In this document: piece after piece, positions 6,577 through 7,960 of the stretch
How the letters are laid out: each line of letters opens with the position of its first letter
How positions within the stretch are numbered: position 1 is the stretch's first letter
Source: JBKPNX01 sp050729115
GTDB taxonomy: Bacteria > Pseudomonadota > Alphaproteobacteria > Geminicoccales > Geminicoccaceae
NCBI GenBank assembly: GCA_050729115.1
Contig: JBOHKK010000297.1
Location: forward strand, 1 to 7,960
Reading direction: 5' to 3'
Length of the DNA stretch: 7,960 bases
Made by a program: the position numbers and the translations under genes
Notes under the pieces: generated by a model
The model's database searches: none
The model's input: only the letters and a program-made list of their open reading frames with translations
Told to the model about the DNA's origin: nothing

Positions 6577-7698
6577 TCAAGCGGGGTGGACAGCTCCGAT
6601 TCCTTCACCGGCCGTGGCGCGCGCCTCGCTGATATCGTAATCGAGCGCCGGCGTCATCAGGGGCAACTCCAGAACGGTCGCGAGCGAATGATACGCTGAC
6701 ACGTAGTCGCTGGCCATCCGCTCAGCCGTGAACCGCTGCTCGAAGCGGGCACGCACCGCGCCGCGGTCGAGACGGTCCAGCTTCGCCACCGCGGCGATTG
6801 CGCTTGCCACGTCGTCGACGATGAAGCCCGTCCAGCCGTCCTCGATCACCTCCGGGACGGAGCCGCGGCGATACGCGATCACCGGGGTGCCGCAGGCGAT
6901 CGCCTCGATCATCACGAGACCGAACGGTTCCGGCCAGTCGATCGGGAACAGGAGCGCGCGGGCGCCGCCCAGGAACGCCGCCTTGTCCCGCTCGCCGATC
7001 TCGCCGACGTACTCGATCAAGGGCTCCCGCAGCAGCGGCCGGATCAGCTCGTCGAAATAGGTCTGATCGACGCGGTCGACCTTGGCCGCGATCTTGAGCG
7101 GCACGCCGGCGCGCCGCGCGATCTCGATCGCCTGATCGGGCCGCTTCTCCGGGCAGATCCGCCCCAGGAAGGCGAGATACCCGCCCGGGGCGAGCGGCGA
7201 GAAGGGGTAGGGATCCGCTGGCACGCCATGGTGCACGGTGCGCAGCCAATGCCAGTCGGGGCACGGGCGCCGCTGATCGTTGGAGATCGACACCAGCGGG
7301 AACTCAGAGAAGGCGCGGTACGCGACCCGCAGATCGGGCAGATCCAGCCGGCCATGCTGGGTGGTCAGCGTCCGGCCGGCCAGATCGCGAAACAGCGGGA
7401 AATGCAGATAGTCGATGTGGAAGTGCAGGACATCGAACTCCGCGGCGCGCCGGCGGACCCGGTCGAGCATGACCATGTAGTACGGCAATGGATCGCGAAT
7501 CGTGGAATCCAGCCTGAGCGCTCGTTCCGAGCACGGCACCAGCTCGGCCGCCGTGAGCGAGTCGCCGCTTGCGAACAACGTCACCTCATGACCCTGGCGG
7601 ACCAGCGCTTCGGTCAGGTATGCGACGATTCGCTCGGTGCCACCATAGAGCCTGGGTGGAACGCTTTCGATCAGGGGTGCGATCTGCGCGATTCTCAT
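6577..7698 (-). CDS. glycosyltransferase family 4 (GT-B fold)
   Basis: This is a retaining, nucleotide-sugar-dependent glycosyltransferase of 373 residues, probably cytoplasmic or loosely membrane-associated. The N-terminal acceptor half starts MRIAQIAPLIESVPPRLYGG with the GGTER loop (19-23), which in GT4 enzymes sits near the donor phosphates. The C-terminal donor half has FLGRICPEKRPDQAI (177-191), EPFGLVMIEAIACGTPVIA with the E-x7-E pair Glu257/Glu265, and GSVPEVI (279-285). The last 25 residues are not conserved GT4 sequence and look flexible. The acceptor cannot be read from sequence. Coupling to a debranching-type glucosidase suggests an alpha-glucan or small glucoside, but lipid or polysaccharide acceptors are equally possible. 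The ATG at 7698 has GGAGG (7713-7709) 10 bases upstream, slightly long spacing. It is the first gene of the minus-strand block. Confidence 0.95.
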   Translation of the reverse strand: MRIAQIAPLIESVPPRLYGGTERIVAYLTEALVRQGHEVTLFASGDSLTAAELVPCSERALRLDSTIRDPLPYYMVMLDRVRRRAAEFDVLHFHIDYLHFPLFRDLAGRTLTTQHGRLDLPDLRVAYRAFSEFPLVSISNDQRRPCPDWHWLRTVHHGVPADPYPFSPLAPGGYLAFLGRICPEKRPDQAIEIARRAGVPLKIAAKVDRVDQTYFDELIRPLLREPLIEYVGEIGERDKAAFLGGARALLFPIDWPEPFGLVMIEAIACGTPVIAYRRGSVPEVIEDGWTGFIVDDVASAIAAVAKLDRLDRGAVRARFEQRFTAERMASDYVSAYHSLATVLELPLMTPALDYDISEARATAGEGIGAVHPA

Positions 7699-7743
7699 TG
7701 CCGGTCTGCCTCCGTCACGCTTTGATCCGAGCGCAAGGGGGAA

Positions 7744-7758
7744 CGCTCCGAAGGAGCG
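7744..7758 (-). promoter_or_regulatory. short hairpin in the glycosyltransferase leader
   Basis: CGCTCC (7744-7749) and GGAGCG (7753-7758) form a perfect 6-bp stem with a 3-base loop. On the minus strand it is followed by TTCCCCC and lies about 45 bases before the start codon, upstream of the Shine-Dalgarno sequence. It may influence leader RNA stability. It is too short and lacks the U-tract for a confident terminator. Confidence 0.3.
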
Positions 7759-7814
7759 ATCCGATCCCTTGGCCGTGCCGTCGTCGGTTTCGAGGCGCTA
7801 CGCCCGCTGAGCCG

Positions 7815-7830
7815 CGGCCGCGCGCGGCCG
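7815..7830. repeat. perfect 16-bp palindrome near the predicted transcription start
   Basis: The 16 bases CGGCCGCGCGCGGCCG read identically on both strands. They lie just downstream of the candidate -10 element, where transcription would start, an operator-like position. All bases are G or C, so low-complexity GC sequence is a competing explanation. Confidence 0.35.
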
Positions 7831-7832
7831 AT

Positions 7833-7861
7833 GAGATAGGTCTTCGAATTCGAGGTTGCAA
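7833..7861 (-). promoter_or_regulatory. candidate promoter for the glycosyltransferase-debranching block
   Basis: On the minus strand TTGCAA (7861-7856, 4 of 6 matches to -35) and TATCTC (7838-7833, 3 of 6 matches to -10) are 17 bases apart. This is the most A+T-rich patch of the upstream region. The spacer contains the perfect 10-bp palindrome TCGAATTCGA (7844-7853). Transcription would begin about 130 bases before the glycosyltransferase ATG. The hexamers are weak and no experimental or comparative support is available. Confidence 0.3.
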
Positions 7862-7960
7862 GATGGGCCGGGGCCGAAGCTGCCGGATCAGCGGCAAGGC
7901 TCCGATCGCGCGTCAGGACCGGCGATCGTATGGATCAATGCGGCGGCGCGGCGCGCCCCC

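Larger units (their letters stand above)
7699..7960. other. leader region upstream of the glycosyltransferase, no recognisable gene
   Basis: Neither strand shows a convincing coding region: a 60-residue minus-strand frame here is Arg/Pro-rich with no Shine-Dalgarno sequence, and the ATG at 7930 on the plus strand leads off the edge without a ribosome-binding site. The region holds the promoter candidate, palindromes and hairpin listed separately. The stretch from about 7862 to 7960 shows only a weak 5-bp inverted repeat (TGCCG 7881-7885 with CGGCA 7892-7896). Confidence 0.6.

Noticed and set aside
4227..6632. 801-codon plus-strand open frame antisense to the debranching enzyme
   Set aside because: The opposite strand encodes a full-length, motif-complete glucosidase. 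This frame has biased composition and no recognisable domain.
7715..7897. 60-residue minus-strand ORF upstream of the glycosyltransferase
   Set aside because: It has no Shine-Dalgarno sequence and Arg/Pro-rich composition, and it covers the candidate promoter and palindromes.

Overview
The window is high-GC bacterial DNA, probably from an alphaproteobacterium. That placement rests on the base composition, the UgpB type and the bacterial topoisomerase IB, and is an inference rather than a phylogenetic result. All five recognisable genes lie on the minus strand and are read from high to low coordinates. I see no phage, transposon, CRISPR, tRNA or rRNA signal.

Right to left, the layout is as follows. 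A 262-base leader (7699-7960) holds no recognisable gene but has a candidate promoter, two perfect palindromes and a hairpin. A family 4 glycosyltransferase (7698-6577) follows. It is tightly coupled to a glycogen-debranching-type amylo-alpha-1,6-glucosidase (6569-4365): the transferase stop codon lies inside the debranching enzyme's Shine-Dalgarno sequence. Next is a putative lipoprotein of the alpha/beta-hydrolase fold (about 4350-3106). No ATG, GTG or TTG codon lies upstream of its lipoprotein signal, and the best-placed start is an ACG. After a 45-base gap comes a poxvirus-like DNA topoisomerase IB with all five active-site positions readable (3060-1843). The four genes could form one transcript; stem-loops just past the topoisomerase stop may mark its end.

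A 346-base gap (1497-1842) separates this block from ugpB. It holds a short plus-strand ORF of 32 codons with a near-ideal Shine-Dalgarno sequence, two hairpins, a weak candidate ugpB promoter and an inverted repeat in the ugpB leader. ugpB (1496-174) encodes the periplasmic glycerol-3-phosphate binding protein of an ABC importer. A hairpin follows it, then what may be the first 26 codons of the next gene, by synteny perhaps the permease gene ugpA, running off the left edge.

Functionally there are two units. One is phosphate and glycerol scavenging through the Ugp importer. The other pairs glycosyl transfer with alpha-glucan trimming, and is followed by a cell-envelope hydrolase of unknown substrate and a DNA-relaxing enzyme. 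The second grouping is the less familiar of the two. Its shared purpose (possibly a storage or stress glucan) is inference only.
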